Assembly: GCA_947169505.1 (NCBI GenBank)
Contig: CAMVPZ010000053.1
Location: 1-5,524, forward strand
Origin: an uncultured Pseudomonadota bacterium
GTDB lineage: Bacteria > Pseudomonadota > Alphaproteobacteria > Rs-D84
DNA: 5,524 bases
Direction: 5' to 3'
The notes under the pieces are model-generated. The model saw only the letters and a list, made by a program, of their open reading frames with translations, ran no database searches and was not told the DNA's origin. The position numbers and the translations under genes were made by a program. Below are positions 1 to 5,524 of the stretch, piece after piece; the stretch's first letter is position 1, and the number at the start of each line of letters is the position of its first letter.

Positions 1-100
1 ATCTTTGTGGCCAAAATGTTGAATTACTAGATTTGTGATAGACTGATTTAATTATCAAACCAACAAATACTAAAATTAAAAAAATAATGAATATTTTCAT
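1..100 (-). CDS. Partial gene start: membrane-anchored protein, unknown
   Basis: The reading frame begins with ATG at 100 and stays open for 33 codons to the left edge, so only the N-terminus is visible. It starts M-K-I-F, followed by an uninterrupted hydrophobic stretch at about residues 3-18 rich in I, L, F and V. After that come a lysine and a polar segment containing K-S-S-N-S. This is the profile of an N-terminal membrane anchor or uncleaved signal anchor, with the rest of the protein beyond the window. The same frame is closed upstream by a TAG only 12 codons before the ATG, so no much longer N-terminus is possible. No Shine-Dalgarno sequence precedes the ATG, but a candidate promoter places the transcription start on the ATG itself. 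It lies on the same strand as the cysteine-rich gene at 285-1526, 184 bases downstream of its stop. The family is not recognised, and a chance open frame cannot be excluded at this length. Confidence 0.5.
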   Translation of the reverse strand, partial: MKIFIIFLILVFVGLIIKSVYHKSSNSTFWPQR

Positions 101-284
101 GCAATATATAGTATCAAGACATATAGCAATTTCAAACTATTTTTTATTTGTATATTTGATAAACATTTTAATATCTTTTCCAAACATCAACAAACCATGA
201 ATAGTATCAGCTCGTGAATTGCTTAAGTCAGTTCTGATAAAAAAACATTTGTATTATCGTGTTTTTAATAATGTCGTATCATTA
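101..284. other. AT-rich intergenic region, no convincing gene
   Basis: This 184-base stretch separates two minus-strand genes. It contains no tRNA-like fold and no GC-rich stem followed by a T-run that would make a convincing terminator. A weak AT-only inverted repeat (ATAATG, 6-base loop, CATTAT) lies around 268-285, just beyond the stop of the cysteine-rich gene. A minus-strand frame is open from 253 down to a TAG at 137-139. It has no good start in frame, but an ATG at 248 enters it if one T is removed from a run of seven T. I treat this as noncoding, with that small frame as a low-confidence exception. Confidence 0.5.
108..135 (-). promoter_or_regulatory. Candidate sigma-70-type promoter for the left-edge gene
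   Basis: On the minus strand, TTGAAA (130-135) is followed after 16 bases by TACTAT (108-113). Each element matches consensus at 4 or more of 6 positions. The -10 box ends 7 bases before the A of the ATG at 100, so transcription could begin at or next to the start codon. That would explain the missing ribosome binding site (leaderless mRNA). The surrounding DNA is very AT-rich, so chance matches are common. Confidence 0.25.
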
Positions 285-1526
285 TCACTTACAAATCGCT
301 GTATATGGGAAAATTGATTTTTCGGTGTCTATTTCGCCATTTCCACAATCCATACAGTTAAATTTTCGATTTTGGCTGTGTTCTTGGTCTAAATTGATAA
401 TTTCATTTTCAAGAGCGGTAATTCCATCGATTTTTGATTTTGGTGAAAATCCAAAATAAATTGCACGATTTGGTCCTGTACACATTGATATGTCGTCTGC
501 ATAACATTTTGAATCTTCTAATTTTTTTGGGTCTGGAATACAATATGTTTCACAAGTTTCTTCGTCAACAACAGCGGTTTCACAGTCTGTACAAGATACA
601 GAACGCACACGTAATGTTGCGCCGACACCACCATGTATTCTTGGAGTTTTTGCCACGTTATCACATTTTTTAGCCGCTTTTGTAATATTGGGGTCAACCA
701 CACATTCCCATTCCAAAGTAGTGTAATTTAAGCGGGCAATCATATCATTCGGGCATACTTTGTCAGAAAACGGGTCTATGCATTCCCACACATTGTCTAT
801 TAACACAGCTGTTTGATTATTAGAACAAAGTGGCATGCGGTTTTCGTCTGCAACACATTGCATTGATACGCTATCCCAAATTGTGTCACCTGTGCAGGAA
901 GTTTTATAATTGTATTCAACACATTGCCATCTGCCAAAACGGTATGTTTTCATGGTGTTTGGTGGGCAATTTATATCGGAACCGTCAACCACAGGGTATT
1001 CAATAGTGGCTTCTGGAATTTTGTATTGCATTATATATGTCAGCTGACCATCTGTTAATCCGGCAGCATCTATGATTTTTTTTGGTATAGAACGGTGTGA
1101 TACAGAGCCCGCAGACATTAACGCAGAATCGACAAATACCCCAAAAGTCCCAGCATCTGGATAATATTTTTCCAATACTTCCAACATATTGTTGTATTCT
1201 TCAACAGGCAAAGCAGAGCTGGTTGTGATTATGAAATTAAAAGATGGTGCTTTACCGGATTCTGCTTCACATGAAACAACATTATAAGAATGGGTCATGC
1301 ATACATATTGGCTTTTTATGTCATATCGTTCAACACAATCATCAACGAATTCTTCGCCGTACATAGCCGCATTTTGATTAGCCACGACACATTCCGCAAT
1401 AGAGCGCAAATCAGCCCTTTTTATAGAATATTCGGTTTCGTGTTGAACAATACGCTGGGAAGGTCTGGACATTACGTAATATCCTGCCATAATTATCAAA
1501 GACAAAAGGATTAAAAAAATATTCAC
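285..1526 (-). CDS. Cysteine-rich membrane-anchored exported protein, unknown family
   Basis: Function is not known. From a GTG start the protein has 413 residues. A hydrophobic segment at about 3-19 forms a signal anchor, and the remainder is soluble and presumably periplasmic or surface-exposed. All 22 cysteines lie after the anchor (from residue 46), which suits a disulfide-bonded exported protein. Residues 46-86 hold four cysteines, and about 95-170 form a cysteine-free mixed alpha/beta-looking block. Residues 187-275 hold four consecutive modules in which paired cysteines are 13-17 apart; three of the four end W-x-C. The C-terminal part has two C-x-D-C pairs (312-315 and 391-394) and ends I-C-K. 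The start was chosen because GAGAG lies 5 bases before GTG 1526 and a promoter fits just upstream. The longer TTG start at 1592 abuts the lptE ATG, lacks support, and would add 22 residues. A pilin-like or adhesin role is possible, but I see no prepilin cleavage motif. Confidence 0.85.
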   Translation of the reverse strand: MNIFLILLSLIIMAGYYVMSRPSQRIVQHETEYSIKRADLRSIAECVVANQNAAMYGEEFVDDCVERYDIKSQYVCMTHSYNVVSCEAESGKAPSFNFIITTSSALPVEEYNNMLEVLEKYYPDAGTFGVFVDSALMSAGSVSHRSIPKKIIDAAGLTDGQLTYIMQYKIPEATIEYPVVDGSDINCPPNTMKTYRFGRWQCVEYNYKTSCTGDTIWDSVSMQCVADENRMPLCSNNQTAVLIDNVWECIDPFSDKVCPNDMIARLNYTTLEWECVVDPNITKAAKKCDNVAKTPRIHGGVGATLRVRSVSCTDCETAVVDEETCETYCIPDPKKLEDSKCYADDISMCTGPNRAIYFGFSPKSKIDGITALENEIINLDQEHSQNRKFNCMDCGNGEIDTEKSIFPYTAICK

Positions 1527-1531
1527 TAATT

Positions 1532-1536
1532 CTCTC
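1532..1536 (-). promoter_or_regulatory. Ribosome binding site deciding the GTG start at 1526
   Basis: The minus strand reads AAGAGAG, then AATTA, then GTG. The purine-rich GAGAG core is 5 bases from the GTG, a normal Shine-Dalgarno distance. The alternative TTG at 1592 lies upstream of the best promoter candidate, and the next ATG (1490) would cut into the membrane anchor. This site therefore favours the GTG as the true start. Confidence 0.55.
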
Positions 1537-1565
1537 TTGCGATTTGATAAAAGTGTAGCTAATAT
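1537..1565 (+). promoter_or_regulatory. Candidate promoter for the lptE-holA-map-radC operon
   Basis: TTGCGA (1537-1542), 17 bases, then TAATAT (1560-1565) make a plausible sigma-70-type promoter, each box matching consensus at 4 of 6 positions. Transcription would begin near 1572, about 20 bases before the lptE start. It overlaps the minus-strand promoter in the same 66-base gap. Confidence 0.35.
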
Positions 1566-1580
1566 TACATTAAAGTTCAA
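1552..1580 (-). promoter_or_regulatory. Candidate promoter for the cysteine-rich gene
   Basis: On the minus strand, TTGAAC (1575-1580) is followed by exactly 17 bases and TACACT (1552-1557). Each hexamer matches the sigma-70 consensus at 4 of 6 positions. The expected transcription start falls near 1545, about 20 bases before the GTG at 1526, leaving room for the GAGAG ribosome binding site. It overlaps the candidate promoter of the opposite strand. Confidence 0.35.
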
Positions 1581-1592
1581 CAGGAAAAACAA

Positions 1593-2051
1593 ATGAAAAG
1601 ATTGATTTTATTTTTAATGCTGACTGCGTGCAGTTTTAAACCTATATTTTCAGGTGACACAACAGATATTTATGTTGCGCCAATAAGTGGTATTAACGGA
1701 ATAGAGTTAAGGAATTCTTTGAATTCTCAATTTGGCGGAATGCATGAAGAAAATGCCAAATATACATTGACTGTGAATTTGCAAGAACCTGTCACCCAAT
1801 ATAAGGCTTTGGAACGTGCTGGGGATGCTGTTTGGCAAGAGGTTCGGTTGAATGCTTCGTATATATTAAAACAGGGCGATAAAGAAATTGCTCATGGTTC
1901 TGAATCTGCAGCAGAAAGTTATACTTTTGTGCGATATCTTGTGGCTGCAAATGCTTCGTATAATAATGCTGTTATAAATGCAATACATGAATTGTCCAAC
2001 AAAATAGGCATGCGTGCAATCGCTGAAATTCAAAAAGCGGAAAACAAATAA
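1593..2051 (+). CDS. lptE: LPS assembly lipoprotein LptE
   Basis: LptE is the outer-membrane lipoprotein that plugs and stabilises the LptD barrel, which inserts lipopolysaccharide into the outer leaflet. The 152-residue product starts with a short lipoprotein signal (M-K-R, then hydrophobic residues) ending in the lipobox L-T-A-C, so Cys13 would be the lipidated first residue. The mature start C-S-F-K-P-I-F resembles the C-G-F-x-P-L-Y beginning common in alphaproteobacterial LptE. The segment G-I-E-L-R-N-S-L at about 36-43 matches the family's typical region before the central helix. The length is usual for the family. AGGA at 1582-1585 lies 7 bases before the ATG, supporting this start. It is the first gene of a four-gene cluster, and its TAA directly touches the holA ATG. 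The lptE-holA pairing is widely conserved in proteobacteria and strengthens a call that is only moderate from sequence alone. The leuS gene often found upstream is absent. Confidence 0.85.
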   Translation: MKRLILFLMLTACSFKPIFSGDTTDIYVAPISGINGIELRNSLNSQFGGMHEENAKYTLTVNLQEPVTQYKALERAGDAVWQEVRLNASYILKQGDKEIAHGSESAAESYTFVRYLVAANASYNNAVINAIHELSNKIGMRAIAEIQKAENK

Positions 2052-3038
2052 ATGAAGTGGAAAGAAACAGATTTTAATTCGGGAATATCAAATATCAATG
2101 CGGTGTTGATATATGGGCCTGATGCCGGTCTGGTTGATGAATTGTGTGACAAAGCCATTGAAAAATTAGAAATCGAAAAAGATAATTTGTTGGCTTTGGA
2201 TGCAGATGATTTGCGTGATAAACAAGATGCTGTTTTCGCAGAAAGTTGTTCGCCATCAATGTTCGGTGGAAGTAAAGCGGTAATAATATCAAGGGCAGGG
2301 GACAGTGATACGAAAATAATAGCCGAATTGGTGACATCAAAGTCTTTGTGTGCAACTATAATAGTAACAGCGGGTGATTTGCGTGTCGGTTCTTTACGAA
2401 AATTATTTGAAGAAGGTAAAAATATAGCGGCCATTGCATGTTATACAGACGATACCAAAACATTGGAAGCATTGATTCACAAAGAATTATCTGCCCAGGC
2501 GGGTATTCGTCAAATAACGCCTGATGCGATGTCTTATATGTTATCGCATATGGGTGGGGACCGTGGTATAACACGCAGTTTTTTACAAAAGATAGCAATA
2601 TATGTTTCAGATAAACATGTTGTTGATTTAGAAGATGTTGAAAAATGTTTGCCAGATACATCTGCAACCAGTGCAGACGATTATATGTATTCTTTGACGG
2701 CTGGACATATAAATCAAACGATGGTTGCGCTGGACAGGTTGATATACAGTGGTGCGGATGCGAATATGTTGGTACGTATGCTTTATATTCATTTTACGAA
2801 ATTGTTATCTGCCGTTGTTGATGGACAATTACCAAAGTTATTTTGGAAAGTCGCAGATAAATTTAATCTGGCTGTGAAAATATGGCCAGCTGATGAGATT
2901 GTTAATGTTTTATCCAAATTAAATGATTTGGAAAAAATGTGCAGAACTAATGGTATGCAACCTGAAATCTTAATTCGTGATTTTTCGTTGAAATTATCTG
3001 TACGGGCTGCGAAATTATCTTTAAAACGAAGGAAATAA
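2052..3038 (+). CDS. holA: DNA polymerase III delta subunit (clamp loader)
   Basis: The delta subunit opens the beta sliding clamp within the clamp-loader complex during chromosome replication. The 328-residue protein has the expected length. Visible hallmarks are L-I-Y-G-P-D-A-G-L-V-D-E at about 19-30 (the degenerate nucleotide-binding region; delta does not itself hydrolyse ATP), the S-M-F-G-G-S-K-A-V-I segment at 69-78, and M-G-G-D-R-G-I-T-R at 167-175, which matches the L-G-x-D-R signature before domain III. Domain III is the helical part from about 210 to the end, which finishes with a basic tail (K-R-R-K). The ATG at 2052 directly follows the lptE stop with no gap and without a well-spaced ribosome binding site (a GGA lies about 13 bases upstream), so translation is probably coupled to lptE. 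The end of the gene carries the ribosome binding site of map. No frameshift or missing segment is seen. Confidence 0.9.
   Translation: MKWKETDFNSGISNINAVLIYGPDAGLVDELCDKAIEKLEIEKDNLLALDADDLRDKQDAVFAESCSPSMFGGSKAVIISRAGDSDTKIIAELVTSKSLCATIIVTAGDLRVGSLRKLFEEGKNIAAIACYTDDTKTLEALIHKELSAQAGIRQITPDAMSYMLSHMGGDRGITRSFLQKIAIYVSDKHVVDLEDVEKCLPDTSATSADDYMYSLTAGHINQTMVALDRLIYSGADANMLVRMLYIHFTKLLSAVVDGQLPKLFWKVADKFNLAVKIWPADEIVNVLSKLNDLEKMCRTNGMQPEILIRDFSLKLSVRAAKLSLKRRK
3029..3033 (+). promoter_or_regulatory. Ribosome binding site of map inside the holA end
   Basis: AAGGA lies 7 bases before the ATG at 3041 and overlaps the last codons of holA. It is the strongest Shine-Dalgarno sequence in the operon and fixes the map start. 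Confidence 0.65.
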
Positions 3039-3040
3039 AA

Positions 3041-3811
3041 ATGTTATCGTCTGTATATGCACCAAAAGATTTTAAAAGATTGCGTGTTTCTGGTGATTTA
3101 GTTGCACGTTGTTTTGATTATATAACCCCGCATATCGTTGCGGGTGTGTCAACTGGTGAAATAGATAGATTGGTTGCAGCATTTTTAAAAGAAAATGGTG
3201 CTCGTTCGTCTGATTTGGGTTATATGGGGTATCCAAAAAGTATATGCACATCAATTAATGATGTTGTATGTCATGGTATTCCAAATGATAACGAAATATT
3301 AAAAGACGGTGATATTGTAAATATTGATTTGACGGCTGAATATCATGGTTTTCATGGGGACGCTTCACGTATGTTCTTGATTGGTAATGTATCAAACAAA
3401 GCACGTGAATTGGTACAAACATGCCAAGATGCTTTGAATGCAGCGATTTCTATTTGTGCACCGGGTGTGCCGATTTCTGAAATTGGCAAAGTCATAGAAA
3501 GTGTTGTGAAACCACATGGTTTTTCAATTGTTCGTGATTTTTGTGGACATGGCATAGGCAAAGTTATGCATGATAATCCAAACATATTGCATTTTTATGA
3601 TAAAGCGTATGATAAATTGATAATGCAACCCGGATTTGTGTTTACTATTGAACCAATGATAAATACAGGAACATATCAATGTGAAATTGATAAAAAAGAT
3701 GGTTGGACTGTGCGTACCAAAGATGGCGGATTGTCTGCACAATGGGAACATACATTGGGTATAACAGAAGATGGGGTTATAATATTTACTGAAAAAATGT
3801 TAAATGATTAA
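3041..3811 (+). CDS. map: Methionine aminopeptidase, type I
   Basis: The enzyme removes the initiator methionine from new proteins whose second residue is small; it acts in the cytoplasm with a two-metal centre. The 256-residue protein is of normal bacterial type I length. All five metal ligands are present: Asp96 (in N-I-D-L), Asp107 (in H-G-D-A-S-R), His170 (in C-G-H-G-I-G), Glu204 (in F-T-I-E-P-M) and Glu236 (in Q-W-E-H-T). The substrate-site histidines His78 (V-C-H-G-I-P) and His177 are also in place. There is no N-terminal zinc-finger extension. It starts 2 bases after the holA stop with a clear AAGGA site, and its 3' end overlaps radC by 8 bases. A map-radC neighbourhood is familiar in alphaproteobacteria. 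The gene looks intact and functional. Confidence 0.97.
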   Translation: MLSSVYAPKDFKRLRVSGDLVARCFDYITPHIVAGVSTGEIDRLVAAFLKENGARSSDLGYMGYPKSICTSINDVVCHGIPNDNEILKDGDIVNIDLTAEYHGFHGDASRMFLIGNVSNKARELVQTCQDALNAAISICAPGVPISEIGKVIESVVKPHGFSIVRDFCGHGIGKVMHDNPNILHFYDKAYDKLIMQPGFVFTIEPMINTGTYQCEIDKKDGWTVRTKDGGLSAQWEHTLGITEDGVIIFTEKMLND

Positions 3812-4496
3812 CCAAAAAGAAAAACAATCTTTACAACAAGGTCACAGAGCCAGACTTCGTGAAAAATTTCTTGCTGGCCAATTGACAGAATATGAAATTT
3901 TAGAATTGCTTTTGACATTTGTTATACCAAGACGTGATGTGCGTCCTTTGTCAAGACAGTTGTATAAAAAGTATGGAAATATACATATGTTATTGTCTGC
4001 TAAAAAAGAAGATTTGATGAAAAATGATGGTATAAAAGAATATGTTGCTACATTTTTCAAATTAATTCATAAAATAACAGAAATGGATTATAAAGTCACT
4101 TTTGATAACAATCCAATATTTCATAATTATCATAAATTGGAAAATTATTGTAAATTGCTATTGGCCGATAAACAAATCGAAGAATTTCACGTGTTTTATT
4201 TGGATGTTAATTATAAATTATTGGAAGATGGATTACACAGTACGGGAACTGTGGATTGGGCTGCAATTTATATACGTGAAATAATTAAAAAAGCGCTGGT
4301 TTTAAATGCACGAAGTATTGTTTTATTACATAATCATCCATCTGCAAGCGCAACATTTTCAACCCAAGATATAGAAATTACGCAAGATTTAGAAAATGCA
4401 TTGGAAAAATTGGAAATAAAACTTTTTGATCATTTGTTGGTGGCGGGAAACATTGTTCATTCTGCACGTAATATGCATTTTTTGGATAAAAAATAA
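3804..4496 (+). CDS. radC: RadC/UPF0758 family JAMM-domain protein
   Basis: RadC-family proteins have an N-terminal helix-hairpin-helix-like region and a C-terminal JAB/MPN (JAMM) domain. Their biochemical role is unsettled; the early link to DNA repair in E. coli was not upheld. In this 230-residue protein the N-terminal part (about 28-90) shows the family pattern L-x-x-x-E-I-L-E-L-L-L, then R-D-V-R-P-L-S and a G-I-K-E hairpin. The JAMM motif is complete: Glu141 is the likely acidic partner, and His176-x-His178-x10-Asp189 appears as H-N-H-P-S followed by S-T-Q-D. The usual glycine after H-N-H-P-S is alanine, and the usual P-S before the D is F-S, both mild deviations. The start at 3804 overlaps the map stop by 8 bases (ATGATTAA) with no clear ribosome binding site, so translation probably depends on termination of map. 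It is the last gene of the cluster and ends 4 bases from a converging gene. Confidence 0.93.
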   Translation: MINQKEKQSLQQGHRARLREKFLAGQLTEYEILELLLTFVIPRRDVRPLSRQLYKKYGNIHMLLSAKKEDLMKNDGIKEYVATFFKLIHKITEMDYKVTFDNNPIFHNYHKLENYCKLLLADKQIEEFHVFYLDVNYKLLEDGLHSTGTVDWAAIYIREIIKKALVLNARSIVLLHNHPSASATFSTQDIEITQDLENALEKLEIKLFDHLLVAGNIVHSARNMHFLDKK

Positions 4497-4505
4497 AATT
4501 TTATT
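4492..4505. repeat. 14-bp perfect AT palindrome spanning both stop codons
   Basis: AATAAAA followed by TTTTATT is perfectly symmetric. It contains the radC stop (TAA, 4494-4496) and the stop of the converging gene (TTA on this strand, 4501-4503). It lacks GC pairs and is too weak for a standard intrinsic terminator, so it may simply reflect two TAA stops in AT-rich DNA. No other terminator is visible between these converging genes. Confidence 0.35.
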
Positions 4506-5013
4506 CGTATTCTGTATCGCCAAATTCTTCGTCATCAATATCATCAATAGATACTGAATCTGGTTCGCCAACTATTCCAGAATCAACCATATCAAAAGAT
4601 TCATATAATGAATTTTCATCCATATTTGATAATGTTTGTTTTCGCACATTTAATAATTCTTGGACATTAGACAAAGATACTTTCATTACTTCACAATTTC
4701 GTCCAAATAAATTATCACCATATATAAAATTCACAATGGGTTTAACCAAACTTAATACACAAAAAATCAAAATAATAGTTTTTGCATTGTTAAAAAGGTC
4801 GTTTATTTTTACACCGTTTTTTATGTATAACAAAGCCCATCCAAATAACATTATTCCGGTTAAAACCAATATCACAATCCATGCATAATGTAATATATTA
4901 TCAAATGCAGTATAAATACACGAAGGATCATCAAAATATATAAAATTGCTGTCCACACCATGGACATTTAATCCGGAATTTTTCAATAAAAGCAGAATTT
5001 TTTCAATTTCCAT
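4501..5013 (-). CDS. Two-helix membrane protein with acidic tail, unknown
   Basis: The family is not recognised. The 170-residue protein has a polar N-terminal part with Cys32, a first membrane helix at about 44-64, a loop with lysines 65, 69 and 78, and a second helix at about 78-98. Next comes a polar region with Cys107, then an acidic tail from about 134 to the end, rich in D, E and S. By the positive-inside rule the loop is cytoplasmic and both ends are periplasmic, so Cys32 and Cys107 could form a disulfide. This layout recalls VirB2/TrbC-type secretion pilins, but there is no clear cleavable signal and the acidic tail is unusual. The analogy is inference only. It begins 3 bases after the stop of the upstream acidic gene. 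AGGA lies 12 bases before the ATG, a long spacing, so coupled translation is likely. It converges on radC. Confidence 0.8.
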   Translation of the reverse strand: MEIEKILLLLKNSGLNVHGVDSNFIYFDDPSCIYTAFDNILHYAWIVILVLTGIMLFGWALLYIKNGVKINDLFNNAKTIILIFCVLSLVKPIVNFIYGDNLFGRNCEVMKVSLSNVQELLNVRKQTLSNMDENSLYESFDMVDSGIVGEPDSVSIDDIDDEEFGDTEYE

Positions 5014-5016
5014 ATT

Positions 5017-5524
5017 TTATTTTTTTCCTGCTGCACTGGTAAAGAATCCAGGTACAGAAAATTCTTCGTCGTTTGCAGCAATCCCGGCCCATCCAAACAA
5101 ATCACCCAAGCCTTGGTCTTTGTGTTTTGATTGTTTGAACGGTAAAATGCTGCGTAATTTACTGATTTTGCTGCGAGAATTTGTTTTTGATTCTGCCGCA
5201 ATTTTATCTTGGTTTTCAACGAATTCTGTTGCCAATTGTTCCAATGTTGCATCAACAGAAAGGTCGGCAGAATCAGGTTGTGTTTCTTCGATGATATCTT
5301 CTGTGGATTGAATTTCAACAGTGTCTTCTTCCAATGGTGTCATTGCAGATAACAGTTTTTCCAAATCTTCTTCGTCATCGTCAGTTATTTTTGTGTTTGT
5401 AATTTCAACAGATGTATCATTTTGGGTTTCATCTTCGTTGATATCTGGTATTATTTCAACATTTTCGAGTGTTGGTTCTTCAATAACTTTTTCTTCATCG
5501 TCGTTCGATAACACAGATAAAATT
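5017..5524 (-). CDS. Acidic low-complexity protein, partial at its N-terminus
   Basis: The frame is open to the right edge and ends with TAA at 5017-5019. A GTG at 5514 would give 165 residues, but it has no ribosome binding site and the frame continues upstream of it (I-L-S before the GTG codon), so the true start is probably outside the window. The first 100 or so residues after that GTG are dominated by D, E, T and S and look disordered, with runs such as D-D-D-E-E-D. Residues about 104-132 are basic (several K and R). The last 30 or so are more hydrophobic and glycine-containing (G-L-G-D-L-F-G-W-A-G, then V-P-G-F-F). There are no cysteines and no membrane helix. The acidic-then-basic layout could suit a protein-protein tether, and the conserved-looking C-terminus may be the functional part. 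It lies 3 bases upstream of the two-helix membrane gene, so the two are probably one transcript and may act together. Confidence 0.78.
   Translation of the reverse strand, partial: ILSVLSNDDEEKVIEEPTLENVEIIPDINEDETQNDTSVEITNTKITDDDEEDLEKLLSAMTPLEEDTVEIQSTEDIIEETQPDSADLSVDATLEQLATEFVENQDKIAAESKTNSRSKISKLRSILPFKQSKHKDQGLGDLFGWAGIAANDEEFSVPGFFTSAAGKK

Noticed and set aside
108..209. 9-base direct repeat TGATACTAT (minus strand) at 108-116 and 201-209
   Set aside because: A 9-base match between two points in nearly 300 bases of AT-rich DNA is expected about once by chance, and no longer similarity surrounds it.
228..237. Inverted repeat TCAG-TT-CTGA
   Set aside because: Four base pairs with a 2-base centre cannot form a stable hairpin, and no T-run follows to make it a terminator.
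285..600. Prepilin or type IV pilin identity for the cysteine-rich protein
   Set aside because: A single N-terminal hydrophobic helix is present, but there is no G-F-x-x-x-E type cleavage motif, and the cysteine modules are not typical of pilins.
259..703. Plus- and minus-strand open frames overlapping the cysteine-rich gene (259-459, 434-673, 518-703)
   Set aside because: They are in other frames of a well-supported gene, lack ribosome binding sites, and show no domain-like features.
1527..1592. N-terminal extension of the cysteine-rich protein to a TTG at 1592
   Set aside because: The TTG abuts the lptE start codon and lies upstream of the best promoter match, while GTG 1526 has a well-placed GAGAG site and still includes the whole membrane anchor.
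2030..2667. Minus-strand frames opposite holA (2030-2434, 2095-2355, 2356-2667)
   Set aside because: holA is clearly coding on the plus strand with family motifs; these are antisense shadows.
4946..5318. Frames at 4946-5311 (+) and 4983-5318 (-) overlapping the right-edge genes
   Set aside because: They overlap the two co-oriented minus-strand genes, whose stop/start spacing of 3 bases and consistent composition make them the better model.

Overview
The window looks like chromosomal DNA from a low-GC Gram-negative bacterium, most likely an alphaproteobacterium, possibly an uncultured or host-associated lineage. This rests on three points: the outer-membrane LPS gene lptE sits directly before holA; map runs directly into a radC/UPF0758 gene, a pairing familiar from alphaproteobacteria; and the DNA is AT-rich with A/T-biased third codon positions. 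TGA, TAA and TAG all appear as ordinary stops. I see no rRNA, tRNA, CRISPR array, insertion sequence or phage gene.

Left part (1-1526, minus strand). The first 100 bases hold the start of a gene that runs off the left edge and begins with a membrane anchor. Then come 184 bases without a convincing gene. Next is a single-pass, cysteine-rich, probably exported protein (285-1526) with four W-x-C-type modules; I do not recognise its family. Its start is best placed at a GTG at 1526, not at the more distant TTG at 1592.

Middle (1527-4496, plus strand). A 66-base divergent gap carries two overlapping candidate promoters. It is followed by a tightly packed cluster, lptE-holA-map-radC. The junctions are TAA directly followed by ATG, a 2-base gap, and an 8-base overlap, so this is almost certainly one transcript with translational coupling. 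It combines LPS export (LptE), the clamp-loader delta subunit (HolA), removal of the N-terminal methionine (Map), and a RadC/MPN-domain protein. These functions do not form one pathway; this is a compact housekeeping operon.

Right part (4497-5524, minus strand). Two genes converge on radC with only 4 bases between stop codons. Upstream is an acidic, low-complexity, probably disordered protein cut by the right edge. After a 3-base gap follows a two-helix membrane protein with an acidic tail. They are almost certainly co-transcribed. Their membrane topology is compatible with a VirB2/TrbC-like secretion component, but this is a weak structural analogy.

The three non-housekeeping minus-strand genes (1-100, 285-1526 and the 4501-5524 pair) are where undescribed biology is most likely. 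Nothing here demonstrates a novel system.
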